From JACPFV01 sp052386975 (GTDB lineage Bacteria > Pseudomonadota > Gammaproteobacteria > Nevskiales > Nevskiaceae): 5,189 nucleotides of DNA. Below, piece after piece: positions 4,788 to 5,189 of this stretch. The notes under the pieces are model-generated. The model did no database searches and was not told where the DNA came from. It saw only the letters and a list, made by a program, of their open reading frames with translations. Position numbers and translations under genes: made by a program. The stretch's first letter is position 1. Each line of letters begins with the position of its first letter. The stretch is from contig JBQTJQ010000223.1 of assembly GCA_052386975.1 (NCBI GenBank), positions 1 through 5,189 of the forward strand, in the 5' to 3' direction.

Positions 4788-5189
4788 TCAAAAGCCCTGC
4801 CGGCGCAGGTTCTTGTCCTGCATGATCACCACGGTCATCTCCTCGACCGACTTGTCGGCCGAATTGACCACCGGGATGCGGTGGCGCTGGTACAGCTGCT
4901 CGGCCTGGCGCAGCTCCCAGGCGCACTGCTCCATCGAGGCGTAGCGGCTGCCCGGCCGGCGCTCGCTGCGCACGCGGTGCAGGCGGTCCGGCAGGCTGGT
5001 GAGCCCGTAGAGCTTGTGCTGGAACTTGAGCAGCAGCTCGTTGAGGCGCGCCTGCCCGAGGTCCTCGTCGGTGAGCGGGTAATTGGCCGCGTACAGGCCG
5101 TGCTGCAGGGCCATGTACAGGCAGGTCGGCGTCTTGCCGCAGCGCGACGGCGCGATCAGCACGACGTCGGCGCGCTCGTAGTCCTTCTG
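4788..5189 (-). CDS. ppsR: PEP synthase regulatory protein (DUF299 kinase/pyrophosphorylase), C-terminal half
   Basis: Members of this family switch phosphoenolpyruvate synthase off and on by ADP-dependent phosphorylation of a threonine and Pi-dependent dephosphorylation, controlling gluconeogenic PEP formation. The visible 133 codons read in from the right edge to TGA 4788; the family is about 270 aa, so roughly the first half is missing. Seen are the P-loop region SRCGKTPT (visible residues 15-22), AANYPLTDEDL, the segment KLYGL, RSERRPGSRYAS, and the C-terminal NSADKSVEEMTVVIM. These follow E. coli PpsR block by block. Unusually, the P-loop begins IAPSR where E. coli PpsR has LGVSR. The family also includes the pyruvate phosphate dikinase regulators, which cannot be excluded without the N-terminus or a neighbouring ppsA, although a proteobacterial setting favours PpsR. 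The downstream reductase gene follows after 17 bases. Confidence 0.9.
   Translation of the reverse strand, partial: QKDYERADVVLIAPSRCGKTPTCLYMALQHGLYAANYPLTDEDLGQARLNELLLKFQHKLYGLTSLPDRLHRVRSERRPGSRYASMEQCAWELRQAEQLYQRHRIPVVNSADKSVEEMTVVIMQDKNLRRQGF

Noticed and set aside
4033..4944. Plus-strand 303-codon open frame opposite the reductase and ppsR
   Set aside because: It is antisense to two well-supported genes, and its Val/Leu/Glu/His-rich composition is the usual complement-strand artefact.
1..5189. CRISPR array, toxin-antitoxin, phage, IS element, tRNA or other new multi-gene system
   Set aside because: No regularly spaced repeats, transposase, integrase, attachment site or tRNA fold was found. 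All protein genes belong to familiar housekeeping families.

Overview
This GC-rich window (third codon positions mostly G or C) is ordinary chromosomal housekeeping DNA from a proteobacterium. A high-GC gammaproteobacterium is the best guess. The reasons are a CpsG-type phosphomannomutase, a YqiB/DUF1249 protein and an ffs-dnaX neighbourhood. The thioredoxin-reductase-like ferredoxin-NADP reductase is also frequent in betaproteobacteria, so the class is not certain. No mobile-element gene, CRISPR array, defence system or obvious new multi-gene system is visible.

Layout from left to right: (1) 1-1363, minus strand: dnaX, the clamp-loader tau subunit, running off the left edge. (2) 1364-1559: a compact intergenic region holding the 4.5S SRP RNA gene (ffs, minus strand), its probable -10 box, and a perfect 11-bp-arm palindrome between ffs and dnaX. 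The dnaX Shine-Dalgarno lies just after the palindrome. (3) 1560-2903, plus strand: manB/cpsG phosphomannomutase, the only plus-strand gene, starting divergently from ffs. (4) 2900-3385, minus strand: a DUF1249 (YqiB-like) gene convergent with manB. The two stop codons share the palindrome CTAG. (5) 3386-3720: 335 bases without a credible gene but full of inverted repeats, including a 185-base module bounded by 12-base inverted repeats. (6) 3721-4770, minus strand: a flavin-dependent ferredoxin/flavodoxin-NADP reductase of the thioredoxin-reductase-like type. (7) 4788-5189, minus strand: the C-terminal half of the PEP synthase regulatory kinase/phosphotransferase PpsR (DUF299), running off the right edge.

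The genes do not form one pathway. ppsR and the reductase gene are 17 bases apart on the same strand and may be co-transcribed. ffs and dnaX are in tandem, so dnaX may receive read-through from the SRP RNA promoter. manB feeds GDP-mannose-type sugar nucleotide synthesis. The points most worth checking are the hairpin-rich 3439-3709 intergene, the ffs/dnaX palindrome, the crowded ffs/manB start region, the short domain IV and rare-codon patch in dnaX, and the altered P-loop in PpsR.
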